DNA from: Acidaminococcus fermentans DSM 20731
Lineage (GTDB): Bacteria; Bacillota; Negativicutes; Acidaminococcales; Acidaminococcaceae
Direction of reading: 5' to 3'
Length of the DNA stretch: 64,000 nucleotides
Assembly: GCF_000025305.1 (NCBI RefSeq)
Contig: NC_013740.1
Coordinates: forward strand, 1,488,001-1,552,000
The notes beneath the pieces were generated by a model. The model was not told the origin of the DNA and ran no database searches. It saw only the letters and a program-made list of their open reading frames with translations. This document shows, piece after piece, positions 25,503 through 33,972 of this stretch. Position 1 is the first letter of the stretch, and each line of letters opens with the position of its first letter. The translations under genes were made by a program, and so were the position numbers.

Positions 25503-26501
25503 ATGAACGATTCCTCTTGTGTGTTCGAAATCATAGAAAAGACGGTAAGTACCAGCGAGAACAGACTTTCCATCAGCAGTTTATGCAAGATGGCAGGCGT
25601 GTCCCGAAGCGGTTATTATGCCTGGGTAAAGGCGGAAGCATTTCGGCAGGCCCAGCAAGAACAGGACCGCAAGGACTTTGAACTGATCCTTGCCGCTTAC
25701 AAAAGACGAGGGTACAAGAAGGGCGCCCGCAGCATCTATATGGAGCTGCTCCACATGGATCCGCCCGTCATTATGAATGTGAAGAAAATCCGTCGTCTGA
25801 TGAAAAAGTTCCACCTGCTTTGCCCCATCAGGAAGGCGAATCCCTATCGGCAGCTGGCGAAAGCCCTGAAGACCAATACGGTGGCCGATAATCTGCTGCA
25901 GCGCCAGTTTGAGGACTATGGTCCTCGCATGGTACTGCTGACAGATATTACCTATCTTCCTTACAATGGGATCTTTGCTTATCTTTCCACCATACTGGAT
26001 GCCTATACCAAGCAGATTCTGGCGTATGTCCTCAGCGATTCTTTGGAGGTGGATTTCGTGGTAGAAACGGTGAACAACCTGATTCGAGATCACGGCGTCT
26101 CACTGCATGCTGAAACCATCGTGCATTCTGACCAGGGTTGCCATTACACGAGTCACAGCTTCATCGATATCCTCCATGACAAGGATCTCAGACAATCCAT
26201 GTCACGGCGGGGGAATTGCTGGGACAATGCGCCGCAGGAAAGCTTCTTCGGCCGTATGAAAGACCATGTGAAAAAGAAAATTGCAGCAGCAGTGAGCTTT
26301 GGGGAGGTGAAGGCCATCGTAGATGATTACATGGATTATTACAACAACGAGCGCTACCAGTGGGAACTGGCGAAACTGTCGCCAAACGAGTTCTACCAAT
26401 TTGTAACAACAGGGGTTTATCCGCTCGATATTCCCAAGATGCCCGAGGTTCCTACATTGAAGCGGAGAGCCTGTGAGCTGGGGAACCAGCTCACCTCATA
26501 A
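25503..26501 (+). CDS. IS3-family transposase (OrfB, DDE integrase)
   Basis: A 332-residue catalytic half. An N-terminal HTH_21-like segment (SISSLCKMAGVSRSGYYAW) and a YKKGARSIYMEL stretch precede the rve integrase core. The DDE residues are visible as LLTDITYLP (D1), VHSDQGCHYTS (D2) and NCWDNAPQESFFGRMK (E). It appears intact. It is either initiated at the ATG at 25503 or, more likely, made as an OrfAB fusion by -1 frameshifting at the A8 tract, since the frame is open from 25455. Confidence 0.92.
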   Translation: MNDSSCVFEIIEKTVSTSENRLSISSLCKMAGVSRSGYYAWVKAEAFRQAQQEQDRKDFELILAAYKRRGYKKGARSIYMELLHMDPPVIMNVKKIRRLMKKFHLLCPIRKANPYRQLAKALKTNTVADNLLQRQFEDYGPRMVLLTDITYLPYNGIFAYLSTILDAYTKQILAYVLSDSLEVDFVVETVNNLIRDHGVSLHAETIVHSDQGCHYTSHSFIDILHDKDLRQSMSRRGNCWDNAPQESFFGRMKDHVKKKIAAAVSFGEVKAIVDDYMDYYNNERYQWELAKLSPNEFYQFVTTGVYPLDIPKMPEVPTLKRRACELGNQLTS

Positions 26502-26525
26502 AATGGCAAAAGCAGCCATTTTATG
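26473..26525 (+). terminator. Two tandem hairpins at the end of orfB
   Basis: The first is GTGAGCTGG/CCAGCTCAC with a GGAA loop (26473-26494), within the last codons. The second is CATAAAATGGC/GCCATTTTATG (26497-26525), enclosing the stop codon. Both stems are perfect. There is no strong T-run after them, so this may be a transcription barrier or an RNA-stability element. Confidence 0.55.
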
Positions 26526-26631
26526 AGTAAGGAGCCAGTGCATAAGATTGGATGGTTAGGGGCCTTCTGATAGACAATTACCAAACGTCCATTTTAAAGG
26601 TACCAGGATTGTTGAACTGTCTAAAACAAGG

Positions 26632-26657
26632 GGTCCTACTTTTAGAAACTGTCCTTG
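26632..26657 (-). repeat. IS right terminal inverted repeat
   Basis: Partner of the left end at 24932-24957. The next bases are ACA, so the element might extend to 26660 with a CA terminus. Confidence 0.65.
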
Positions 26658-26681
26658 ACAAGGGGTACGGTTTACGGACGC

Positions 26682-26737
26682 CTCTTCCCTCTTCACTCTG
26701 CACTCTTCACTCTGCACTCTTCACTCTTCTCTCATCC
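26682..26737. repeat. Heptamer repeat block at the symporter 3' end
   Basis: Eight 7-bp units on the plus strand: CTCTTCC, CTCTTCA, CTCTGCA, CTCTTCA, CTCTGCA, CTCTTCA, CTCTTCT, CTCATCC. The symporter's last codons (RRVKSAE) and its TGA stop are encoded by this block, so the repeat has become, or replaced, the coding tail. Confidence 0.8.
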
Positions 26738-28149
26738 TCCACAGTCCCGTAGGAGACCACCGGGGGATTTTCGCCCCGTTCTTTGGCCGGCAGGAACCGG
26801 AACCAGAAATCATCGAACAGCCGGAAGATTTCCTTCTGCTGGGTGACGATGAACAGGATGGTGATCATCACATAGATGGCGGACAGGATGTCCGTCATGG
26901 CCCACAGGGCATCGGCTTTGGCATGATAGAGCACCACACAGGGGATCATGTAGTAGAACATGTACAGCCGGGTGCCGATTCTGTTCCGCCGGGTGTCCCC
27001 GAAGGCGTAGTTGACGGATTTCTCACAGCTGTAATACATGCCGATGATGGTGGTCCAGGCAAAGACTGTAATGGCCAGGGCCAGGAACCAGGCCCCCGGT
27101 TCCCCGAAAGAGACCCGGAAGGCGGCGGTGGTGAGCCGGGCACTGTCCAGGCCGGGGAAATCCGTATAGGCATGGGTCAGGATCAGGGAAAGGGCCGTAA
27201 CGGAACACACCACGATGGTGTCCAGGAACACTTCCCCCCAGCCCCAGGAAGCCTGGCGCACCGGATGATCCGTCCGGGCCGAGGCATGGGCGATGATCCC
27301 GTAGCCAGTGCCTGCATCATTGGAATACAGTCCCCGGGCAATGCCGTAGCGCATGGCATCCTTCACGGTGGCTCCCGCAAAGCCCCCGGCGGCAGCCGTA
27401 GGACTGAAGGCGCTGCGGACGATCAGGGCCAGGGCCCCGGGTACCTCCTGCCAGTTCTGGAGCAGGATGGCCACTCCTCCCAGGATGTACAGCAGGGCCA
27501 TCACCGGCACCACCCGTTCCATCACCTGGGAGATCCGCCGGAGACCCCCGAAGATGGTGGCAAAACAGGTGATTCCCAGAAACGCTGCAGCGTACACCGG
27601 CGGGATCCCGAAGGCTTCCTTCAGGGCCCCCACTACCGATTCGGTCTGGACGGAGCAGGTCCAGGGGCCCAGGGTGAAGCAGGCCACGGACAGGAGCAGG
27701 GCGCCTCGTTTCCAGCCCAGGGCGTTTTTCATCACAAAGGACCGGTCGCACATGTATTCGTCCATGGATTTGGAATATTTCACCCGGAACCGCTGGCCCA
27801 GGATGATCTCACAGGCTTTGGTGGACATGCCCAGACAGCCGGACACCCACATCCAGAATACGGCCCCCGGTCCCCCGGACACAATGGCCGTAGCCACCCC
27901 GCCGATGTTCCCCACCCCGATGGTGTTGGCCATGGCGGTGCAGGCGGCGGCAAAGCCGGAAACCGTGCCATGGCCCTCCCCTTTCTGGAACATTTTGCCG
28001 AAGGTGTTCCGGAAATGGAACCCCCAGTGGCGGAAATTGTAATAAAAGCGGAACCGGAGGCTCAGATACAGCCCCATGCCCACCAGGACCACCGTCATCG
28101 GTGTCCCCCACAATGCGTCTGCAGCCCCCTGCAGAAAAGTCAGCAGCAA
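26707..28149 (-). CDS. Alanine/glycine:cation symporter (AGCS family)
   Basis: About 480 residues with some ten hydrophobic segments, importing alanine or glycine with Na+ or H+. Family signatures include GHGTVSGFAAACTAMANTIG, GNIGGVATAIVSGGPGAVFW, GIARGLYSNDAGTGYG and ASARTDHP. No ATG fits: the best start is TTG at 28149, about 9 nt after AAGGAG; another TTG at 28158 abuts that box. The C-terminus runs into a heptamer repeat that supplies the stop. Confidence 0.9.
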   Translation of the reverse strand: MLLTFLQGAADALWGTPMTVVLVGMGLYLSLRFRFYYNFRHWGFHFRNTFGKMFQKGEGHGTVSGFAAACTAMANTIGVGNIGGVATAIVSGGPGAVFWMWVSGCLGMSTKACEIILGQRFRVKYSKSMDEYMCDRSFVMKNALGWKRGALLLSVACFTLGPWTCSVQTESVVGALKEAFGIPPVYAAAFLGITCFATIFGGLRRISQVMERVVPVMALLYILGGVAILLQNWQEVPGALALIVRSAFSPTAAAGGFAGATVKDAMRYGIARGLYSNDAGTGYGIIAHASARTDHPVRQASWGWGEVFLDTIVVCSVTALSLILTHAYTDFPGLDSARLTTAAFRVSFGEPGAWFLALAITVFAWTTIIGMYYSCEKSVNYAFGDTRRNRIGTRLYMFYYMIPCVVLYHAKADALWAMTDILSAIYVMITILFIVTQQKEIFRLFDDFWFRFLPAKERGENPPVVSYGTVEDERRVKSAE

Positions 28150-28207
28150 TCCCCTCAACTCCTTATGGTAAATGTATATCCTATAATATCAGTTGGATTG
28201 GCGGGCG

Positions 28208-29389
28208 TCAATCGTCCAGTCCCAACAGGGTCCGGTACAGCACTTCTCCGCCCCGTTCCACGTCTTCCGGAGGCGTGTATTCTTTGCCGCTGTGGCTGAT
28301 GCCCAGATGGCTGGGGATGAACAGCATCCCCACCGGGATCCGGTGGGCGATGGAATCCGCATCGTGGCCGGCGCCGCTGGGCATCACCTGCCAGGTGGCT
28401 CCCAGGCTGTCCGCCGCCTTTTCAAAGGCTTCCATCAGTTTGGGATCGCACAGAGCGCTGTCCTTGTGGATCAGCTGCTGCACCGTGAACCGGGCATCCG
28501 GGATCAGCTCCGTGGCCGCCCGGATCTCCCGGATCAGTTCGTCAGTGTACTGCCGGTCCACATTGCGCATTTCAAAGGTGCAGGTCACCTTCCCGGGGAC
28601 CACATTGGCCGCATTGGGGCTGCACTGGATCTTCCCGGCGGTGAACACCAGGCTGTGGCCGATCTTCCGGCAGGCTGCGTCGGCAAAGACGATGAGTTTG
28701 GCCATGGCCACCATGGCATCCTGCCGGTCCTCCATGGGGGTGGTGCCCCCGTGGTTGCTCTGGCCTTCCGCCGTCACCAGGTACCGGACGATGTTGGAGA
28801 TGCCGCTGACGATGCCCAGCTGGATCCCTTCCTTCTCCAGCCGTCCCCCCTGTTCGATGTGGGTTTCCAGGTAGCAGGCCGCATCGGAAAAGTCCCGGCG
28901 GCAGGCCAGGATTTCTTCCACCGAATGGCTGAATCCCTCCAGGGTTTCCCGGAGCAGGGGCTGGTCCGGATCTGTAAGCCCGGCCAGAGTCCGACTGCCG
29001 AAGGTCCCTCCCAGGGGGCTGGCTTCTTCCCCGTTGAAGGCGTACACCTCCACCGTGTGCCGCAGCTTCCGTCCTTCTTCCCGGAGCCGCCGGACGCAGC
29101 CGATGGCCGCCGCCACCCCGTAGGCCCCGTCATAAAGACCCCCGGAGGGCACCGTGTCCAGATGGGACCCCAGGAGGATGTGCTTTGCCTCCGGATCCGT
29201 CCCGGGCAGCACGGCCCGAAGATTCCCCGCCGCGTCCCGGCTGGTGGTGAGACCCGCCTGCCGGAGCAGCCCTTCCGCCGCCTCCAGGGCCTGGAAGAAT
29301 TCCGGACTGTACAGCCGGCGGGTATAAGACCCGTCCGGATTTTTGCCAAAATGGCCGATGGTTTCCAGGATATCCATAACTTTTCCCAT
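28208..29389 (-). CDS. M20-family Zn-dependent amidase (N-carbamoyl-L-amino-acid hydrolase/allantoate amidohydrolase type)
   Basis: A 393-residue protein of the hydantoinase/carbamoylase (HyuC/AllC-like) group. Metal and substrate motifs are LGSHLDTVPSGGLYDGAYGV, FNGEEASPLGGTFGSR, CYLETHIEQGGRLEKEG, TPMEDRQDA, and MPSGAGHDADSIA. The specific N-carbamoyl or ureido substrate cannot be assigned. The ATG at 29389 has AAGGAGG at 8 nt; TTATAATGG just upstream may be its -10. It is one of two M20 enzymes flanking the transporter and IS region. Confidence 0.87.
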   Translation of the reverse strand: MGKVMDILETIGHFGKNPDGSYTRRLYSPEFFQALEAAEGLLRQAGLTTSRDAAGNLRAVLPGTDPEAKHILLGSHLDTVPSGGLYDGAYGVAAAIGCVRRLREEGRKLRHTVEVYAFNGEEASPLGGTFGSRTLAGLTDPDQPLLRETLEGFSHSVEEILACRRDFSDAACYLETHIEQGGRLEKEGIQLGIVSGISNIVRYLVTAEGQSNHGGTTPMEDRQDAMVAMAKLIVFADAACRKIGHSLVFTAGKIQCSPNAANVVPGKVTCTFEMRNVDRQYTDELIREIRAATELIPDARFTVQQLIHKDSALCDPKLMEAFEKAADSLGATWQVMPSGAGHDADSIAHRIPVGMLFIPSHLGISHSGKEYTPPEDVERGGEVLYRTLLGLDD

Positions 29390-29442
29390 GAAAAAGACCT
29401 CCTTCACGTACATTTCTTCCATTATAACCATAAAATGGGGAA

Positions 29443-29489
29443 ATAGAAAAGGAGCTGTGAAAAAATGAAAAATCATTTTTCACAGCTCC
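29443..29489 (-). terminator. polC terminator
   Basis: GGAGCTGTGAAAAATGA pairs with TCATTTTTCACAGCTCC, followed on the minus strand by TTTTCT. It begins about 20 nt after the polC stop codon. Confidence 0.85.
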
Positions 29490-29508
29490 GTCCCTGGCAG
29501 CAGCCCCC

Positions 29509-32500
29509 TTAAAACAGCTCGATCTGGTCCGTTTTGGGCATCCCTTCCAGGACTCCCAGTTCGTCCAGGATCTCCACGTTGCTGGTGCTGATCTTGGCCC
29601 GGTTCCGCAGGTCTTCCTGGGAAATGAAGGGGCCCTTCTTCCGGGCCTCCACGATCCCTTCCGCGGCCACGCCCCCGATGCCCCCGATGGCACCCAGCGG
29701 CGGCAAAAGCCCTTTTTCCGTCACCAGGAACTTGTGGGCGTCGGACTTGTACAGGTCCACCTCATCGAAGACGAAGCCCCGTTCCAGCATCTCCACGCAC
29801 AGTTCCATGTAGGTGGCCGTATCCTTGTCGTTCACCGATGCCTTGGTGCCCTGGGCGTTCACGTTCTGGATGAACCGCTTCATGTAATCCAGGCCCTTGT
29901 GGACCAGGGTGTAATCGAAGTGGGGCGCCCGCACCGTAAAGTAGGCGGCGTAGAACTCCTTGGGATGGTGCACCTTGCAGTAGGCGATCCGGTAGGCACT
30001 GAGCACGTAGGCCACGGCATGGGCCTTGGGGAACAGGTACTGGAGAGTGGTGCAGGCCTTGATGTAGAAATCCGGGATGTGGGCCTTTTCAAAGGCTTCC
30101 AGCTGGTCCGGTTCGAACCCTTTCTTGTGGGCCTTCCCTTTCCGGCTCCATTCCATGATCCCGAAAGCCATACTGGGCTCCATGCCCTTGTTGATCAGCC
30201 AGTTCATGATGTCGTCCCGGGTGGAGATGGTGTCTTCCGTGGGAGTCCCGCTGCGGATCAGGTCCTGGGCGTTGTTCAGCCACACGTCGGTGCCGTGGGA
30301 ATACCCGGAAATGCGCAGCAGGTCGGAAAAGTTCTTGGGCTTTACGTCCGAAATCATCTGCCGGACGAACCGGGTGCCGCATTCCGGCACCCCGTAGGTG
30401 GCCACATCCGTCCCGATCTGCTCCGGGGTCACCCCCAGGGATTTGGTGGACAGGAACAGTTCCATGGTGTCCGGATCCCCGATGGGGATGTTCCGGCAGT
30501 AGTCCTCTCCCAGCATCCGGTCCAGCATCTTGATCACCGTGGGATCATCGTGGCCCAGGATATCCAGCTTGACGATCCGTTCGTCAATGGAGTGGAAATC
30601 GTAATGGGTGGTGATGGTGCCGCAGCTGGGATCATCCGCCGGATAGGATACGGGGGTGATGTAGTGGACATCCAGATCCCGGGGAATGACCACGATGCCC
30701 CCGGGGTGCTGGCCGGTGGTCCGTTTCACCCCGGCCAGTTTGGGGATCAGCCCTTCGATGAAGGCCGTCCGCTTGGGTTCTCCCCGGGTCTCATAGTACT
30801 TCTTGATGTACCCGTAGGCCGTCTTGTCCTTGATGGTGCCCAGGGTACCGGCCCGGAACACATTGTCCCGGCCGAACAGTTCTTCCGTGTATTTGTGGGC
30901 CCGGGGCTGGTATTCCCCGGAGAAGTTCAGGTCGATATCCGGCACCTTGTCCCCGTGGAACCCCAGGAATACGGCGAACGGGATATTGTGCCCGTCCCGG
31001 ATCATGGGAGTGCCGCATTCCGGGCAGTCCTTTTCCGGCAGGTCGAAGCCGGACCCTACGGAGCCATCGGTGAAGAATTCCGTATGGTAGCAGTGAGGGC
31101 ACCGGTAATGGGGCACCAGAGGATTCACTTCCGTGATGTTCAGCATGGTGGCCACAAAGGAGGACCCTACGGACCCCCGGGACCCCACCATGTACCCGTC
31201 GTCGTTGGATTTCTTCACCAGCAGATGGGCGATGTAGTACAGCACCGAGAACCCGTTGCCGATAATGGAGGAGAGTTCCTGCTTCAGCCGGTCCTCCACG
31301 ATCTTCGGCAGCTTGGGGCCGTACCATTCGTGGGCTCTGGCGTAGCTCAGGGATTCCACCTTTTCCTTGGCCCCGGGGATGGTGGGCGAATACAGCTGGT
31401 CCCGGTCGGGCACCGGCTTGAAATGCTCCACCTGGTCGCTGATTTTGTTGGCGTTTTCCACCACCACTTCATAGGCCCGGTCCCCCAGGTAGGAAAATTC
31501 CTCCAGCATCTCTTCGGTGGTCCGCAGGTACAGGGGCGGCTGTTCCTCATCAGGATAGCCCATCCCGGCCTGGAGGATCTTCCGGGCCAGGGCGTCTTCC
31601 GGATTCAGGAAGTGGACGTCGCAGGTGGCCACGGTGAGTTTTCCCAGTTCGTCCCCCAGGGCCAGGATCTTTTTGTTGATGGCCTGGAGGTCTTCCACCG
31701 AATGGATGTCCGGGAACCGGGGATCCCGGATCAGGTAGTTGTTGTTGCCCGTGGGCTGGATCTCCAGATAGTCGTAGTAGGAGGCGATCTCCTTCACTTC
31801 CTCATCGGGGAGCCCGGCCAGGATGGCCCGGTACACTTCCCCCGCGGCACAGGCGGATCCGATGATCAGCCCGTCCCGGTACTGGTCCAGGAGGCCCTTG
31901 GTCATCCGGGGCCGCTTGGGTTTGCCCCCGAAATACTGGAGGTGGGACAGGGACACCAGCCGGTACAGGTTCCGGAGCCCTTCCACGTTTTTGGCCAGCA
32001 GGATGATGTGGTAGTTCTTCTTGTCCTCCCGGCTGTGGCACAGGTATCCTTCCACCCCGTAGATCAGCTTCAGTTCCCAGCCGTTCTTTTTGGCCAGGTC
32101 CTTGGCTTCATCATAGGCAAAGGGGAAGGCCTGTACCACCCCGTGATCCGTCAGGGCCAGGGCCTTGTGGCCCCAGCGCACCGCCGTATCCACCAGTTCC
32201 TTGATGGGGGTGAGGCCGTCCATCTTGCTCATCTTGGTGTGGCAGTGTAGCTCCACCCGCTTGACTTCCGCCCTGTCTTCCCGGAGTTCCACCGGTTCCT
32301 TCATGATGCCCTTGACCCCCACCATCACCAGTTCGGAGTTGGCGTATTTGTCCACGGTGATGTTTCCCTGGATCTTCACCAGGGATCCTTCCGGGATCTT
32401 GGCCTGGAGGTCCGCACACTCCTTCTGGTTCTTCTTGGGGTCGTTGCCTTCGTTCCGTTCGCCGAAGCGGATCTTGGCAAAGAGCCCTTCGGTGTCGTCG

Positions 32501-33084
32501 GAGAGCTTGATGGTGAGCATCACGGCGCCGGTCCGCAGTTCCCGCACTTCGAACCCCACCACGGTGCCTTCCACCACCACATTGTTCTCTTCTTCCACCA
32601 CTTCCGCCATGGTCCGGGCCTTTTTGGTGATCTTCCGGCCGAAGACCACCCCGTCGGTCAGTTTTCCCCCGCCCCGGCTGGCTTCCACCGCCTCCAGGGC
32701 CCGGAGATATTCCTCACTCTGGAAGAAATCATCCTGTGCCTGTTCTTCTTCCGGGGGTTCTTCCGGTTCCGGGGGCAGGGGGACTTCTTCATCCTCCAGA
32801 CAGGGCGCCGCCACCTGGTCTGCGTGGACATTCACGAAAGCCACCTGGGCAACAGAACAGGCAGCGGCCAGCTTTTTCGCTGCCGCTGCCAGTTCCTGCT
32901 GTTCCAGAGCCGTCGCCGCCGCATCGTAAAAAATCTTCCAGGTGTTCCTGGCCTCATCCACTTCCACATACCGGATGGGAAAGGTTTCCACACAGTGCCG
33001 CTGTTCCGGGCTCAGATCCAGGGTGATCATAAAGTCCAGGAACACATGCCTGTTGGGTACGATCTTATAGCAACTTGCGCTCAT
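29509..33084 (-). CDS. polC: DNA polymerase III PolC-type alpha subunit, lacking the exonuclease insertion
   Basis: A 1191-residue replicative polymerase, about 250 residues shorter than typical PolC. The order is an N-terminal domain with an acidic Pro-rich linker (about 97-125), an OB fold (about 165-265), a PHP domain with VELHCHTKMSKMDG (278-290) and TDHGVVQAF, then polymerase. The PHP domain continues without interruption at residues 330-370, where PolC normally carries a DnaQ-like 3'-5' exonuclease, and no DxExTG motif occurs anywhere. The Zn-finger cysteines (CPHCYHTEFF, CPECGTPM), GSRGSVGSSF and PDIDLNFS (catalytic Asp pair) are intact. Confidence 0.93.
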   Translation of the reverse strand: MSASCYKIVPNRHVFLDFMITLDLSPEQRHCVETFPIRYVEVDEARNTWKIFYDAAATALEQQELAAAAKKLAAACSVAQVAFVNVHADQVAAPCLEDEEVPLPPEPEEPPEEEQAQDDFFQSEEYLRALEAVEASRGGGKLTDGVVFGRKITKKARTMAEVVEEENNVVVEGTVVGFEVRELRTGAVMLTIKLSDDTEGLFAKIRFGERNEGNDPKKNQKECADLQAKIPEGSLVKIQGNITVDKYANSELVMVGVKGIMKEPVELREDRAEVKRVELHCHTKMSKMDGLTPIKELVDTAVRWGHKALALTDHGVVQAFPFAYDEAKDLAKKNGWELKLIYGVEGYLCHSREDKKNYHIILLAKNVEGLRNLYRLVSLSHLQYFGGKPKRPRMTKGLLDQYRDGLIIGSACAAGEVYRAILAGLPDEEVKEIASYYDYLEIQPTGNNNYLIRDPRFPDIHSVEDLQAINKKILALGDELGKLTVATCDVHFLNPEDALARKILQAGMGYPDEEQPPLYLRTTEEMLEEFSYLGDRAYEVVVENANKISDQVEHFKPVPDRDQLYSPTIPGAKEKVESLSYARAHEWYGPKLPKIVEDRLKQELSSIIGNGFSVLYYIAHLLVKKSNDDGYMVGSRGSVGSSFVATMLNITEVNPLVPHYRCPHCYHTEFFTDGSVGSGFDLPEKDCPECGTPMIRDGHNIPFAVFLGFHGDKVPDIDLNFSGEYQPRAHKYTEELFGRDNVFRAGTLGTIKDKTAYGYIKKYYETRGEPKRTAFIEGLIPKLAGVKRTTGQHPGGIVVIPRDLDVHYITPVSYPADDPSCGTITTHYDFHSIDERIVKLDILGHDDPTVIKMLDRMLGEDYCRNIPIGDPDTMELFLSTKSLGVTPEQIGTDVATYGVPECGTRFVRQMISDVKPKNFSDLLRISGYSHGTDVWLNNAQDLIRSGTPTEDTISTRDDIMNWLINKGMEPSMAFGIMEWSRKGKAHKKGFEPDQLEAFEKAHIPDFYIKACTTLQYLFPKAHAVAYVLSAYRIAYCKVHHPKEFYAAYFTVRAPHFDYTLVHKGLDYMKRFIQNVNAQGTKASVNDKDTATYMELCVEMLERGFVFDEVDLYKSDAHKFLVTEKGLLPPLGAIGGIGGVAAEGIVEARKKGPFISQEDLRNRAKISTSNVEILDELGVLEGMPKTDQIELF

Positions 33085-33105
33085 TCCAACCTCTTTGTTA
33101 TTCCG

Positions 33106-33783
33106 TCACTCATCCACCAGGGCCACGTGCTGCACCGTTTTGGTGCTTTCCAGGCCGCTGATGATGGTATTGGCGTTGTAGTACTTGCCGATTTTCACCG
33201 CCAGGTCCACCTCGATCACATTCCGCTGGGGGTCGTTGTGGATTCCCAGGATCCGGGTCTTGATGTTCCGTTCCTGGAGGAAATCCATCACGTCCATCAT
33301 GCTGTCCGGATTCTTGTCCAGCACCACATGGAGCTTGCACCGGGTGGCTTTGCCCGTGGGCAGCACCTTCTTTTCCAGCCCCCGGATCATGATCAGGGTC
33401 ACCAGGGTAATCACCGTGGTGAAGATCCCCACGGCCAGCATGCCGCAGCCCACCGTGAGCCCGATGGCCGACACGATCCACAGGCTGGCGGCGGTGGTAA
33501 GCCCCTTCACCGTCAGTCCCTCGTGGAGGATGGTGCCGGCCCCCAGAAAGCCGATGCCGCTGACCACCTGGGAGGCGATCCGGGAAGGATCCCGGTACTG
33601 GGGGTGTCCGTCGATGCCGTAGATGGAAACCACCATCAGAAGGGCCGAGCCGGTAGCCACCAGCACGTGGGTCCGCAGCCCGGCCGGCCGGTCCCCGCTG
33701 CTCCGTTCCAGACCGATGAGACCGCCCAGGAAGGCGGCCAGAAGGATCCGCAAAGTCATCTGGGCCAGCATTTCGTTTTCCAT
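33106..33783 (-). CDS. MgtC/SapB-family membrane protein
   Basis: A 225-residue protein. The N-terminal MgtC domain has four or so hydrophobic segments (RILLAAFLGGLIGLERSSGDRPAGLRTH, then GIGFLGAGTIL). A soluble C-terminal ACT-like domain follows from about residue 140. MgtC proteins are linked to Mg2+ homeostasis and growth in low Mg2+; transport itself is doubtful. The ATG at 33783 has GGAGG at 8 nt. The leader holds a GGGCTGC/GCAGCCC hairpin at 33803-33821. Confidence 0.87.
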   Translation of the reverse strand: MENEMLAQMTLRILLAAFLGGLIGLERSSGDRPAGLRTHVLVATGSALLMVVSIYGIDGHPQYRDPSRIASQVVSGIGFLGAGTILHEGLTVKGLTTAASLWIVSAIGLTVGCGMLAVGIFTTVITLVTLIMIRGLEKKVLPTGKATRCKLHVVLDKNPDSMMDVMDFLQERNIKTRILGIHNDPQRNVIEVDLAVKIGKYYNANTIISGLESTKTVQHVALVDE

Positions 33784-33821
33784 GGTTTCCACCTCCAATT
33801 ACGGGCTGCAGAAAGCAGCCC

Positions 33822-33972
33822 GGGTCGCGAATCGCGTGCTCTGTTCCGTTGAATCAAACGGCCGTCTTTCCTGTCCATAGAAACATGCTCTGCTCTTTTC
33901 TGCAAAGCAGCAGGATTCTATAGGGATTGCGGTCAAAGCCCGCGACTCACTTGCCCGCGACCCGTGACCCAA
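33822..33972. repeat. Intergenic element bounded by inverted heptamer-like blocks
   Basis: The left end reads GGGTCGC, GAATCGC, GTGCTCT. The right end, read on the minus strand from the proS stop codon, gives GGGTCAC, GGGTCGC, GGGCAAG, then GAGTCGCGGGC. The ends are inverted copies of one 7-bp-phased motif around about 90 bp with small hairpins (CCGTT/AACGG, CTGCT/AGCAG). It separates proS from mgtC; no gene seen. Confidence 0.65.

Larger units (their letters stand above)
24932..26657 (+). mobile_element. IS3-family insertion sequence
   Basis: About 1.73 kb with overlapping-type orfA and orfB. The left end (24932-24957) reads TGTGGACACTTTTTAAGAG then TAGCACC. The right end (26632-26657, reverse complement) reads CAAGGACAGTTTCTAAAAG then TAGGACC, so 19 of 26 positions match. 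Both ends also contain CCTTTAAAAT further in. Base composition is clearly more A+T-rich than the neighbours, suggesting recent arrival. Exact ends and target duplication are uncertain: the flanking 5-mers ATAAG and ACAAG differ by one base. Confidence 0.88.

Noticed and set aside
26682-26737. CRISPR array
   Set aside because: Units are 7 bp and contiguous, with no spacers and no cas genes.
26655-26846. Short open frame over the heptamer array with repeated LHSALFTLHS
   Set aside because: The repetitive peptide is a direct translation of the CTCTTCA/CTCTGCA heptamers; no start signal or family match.
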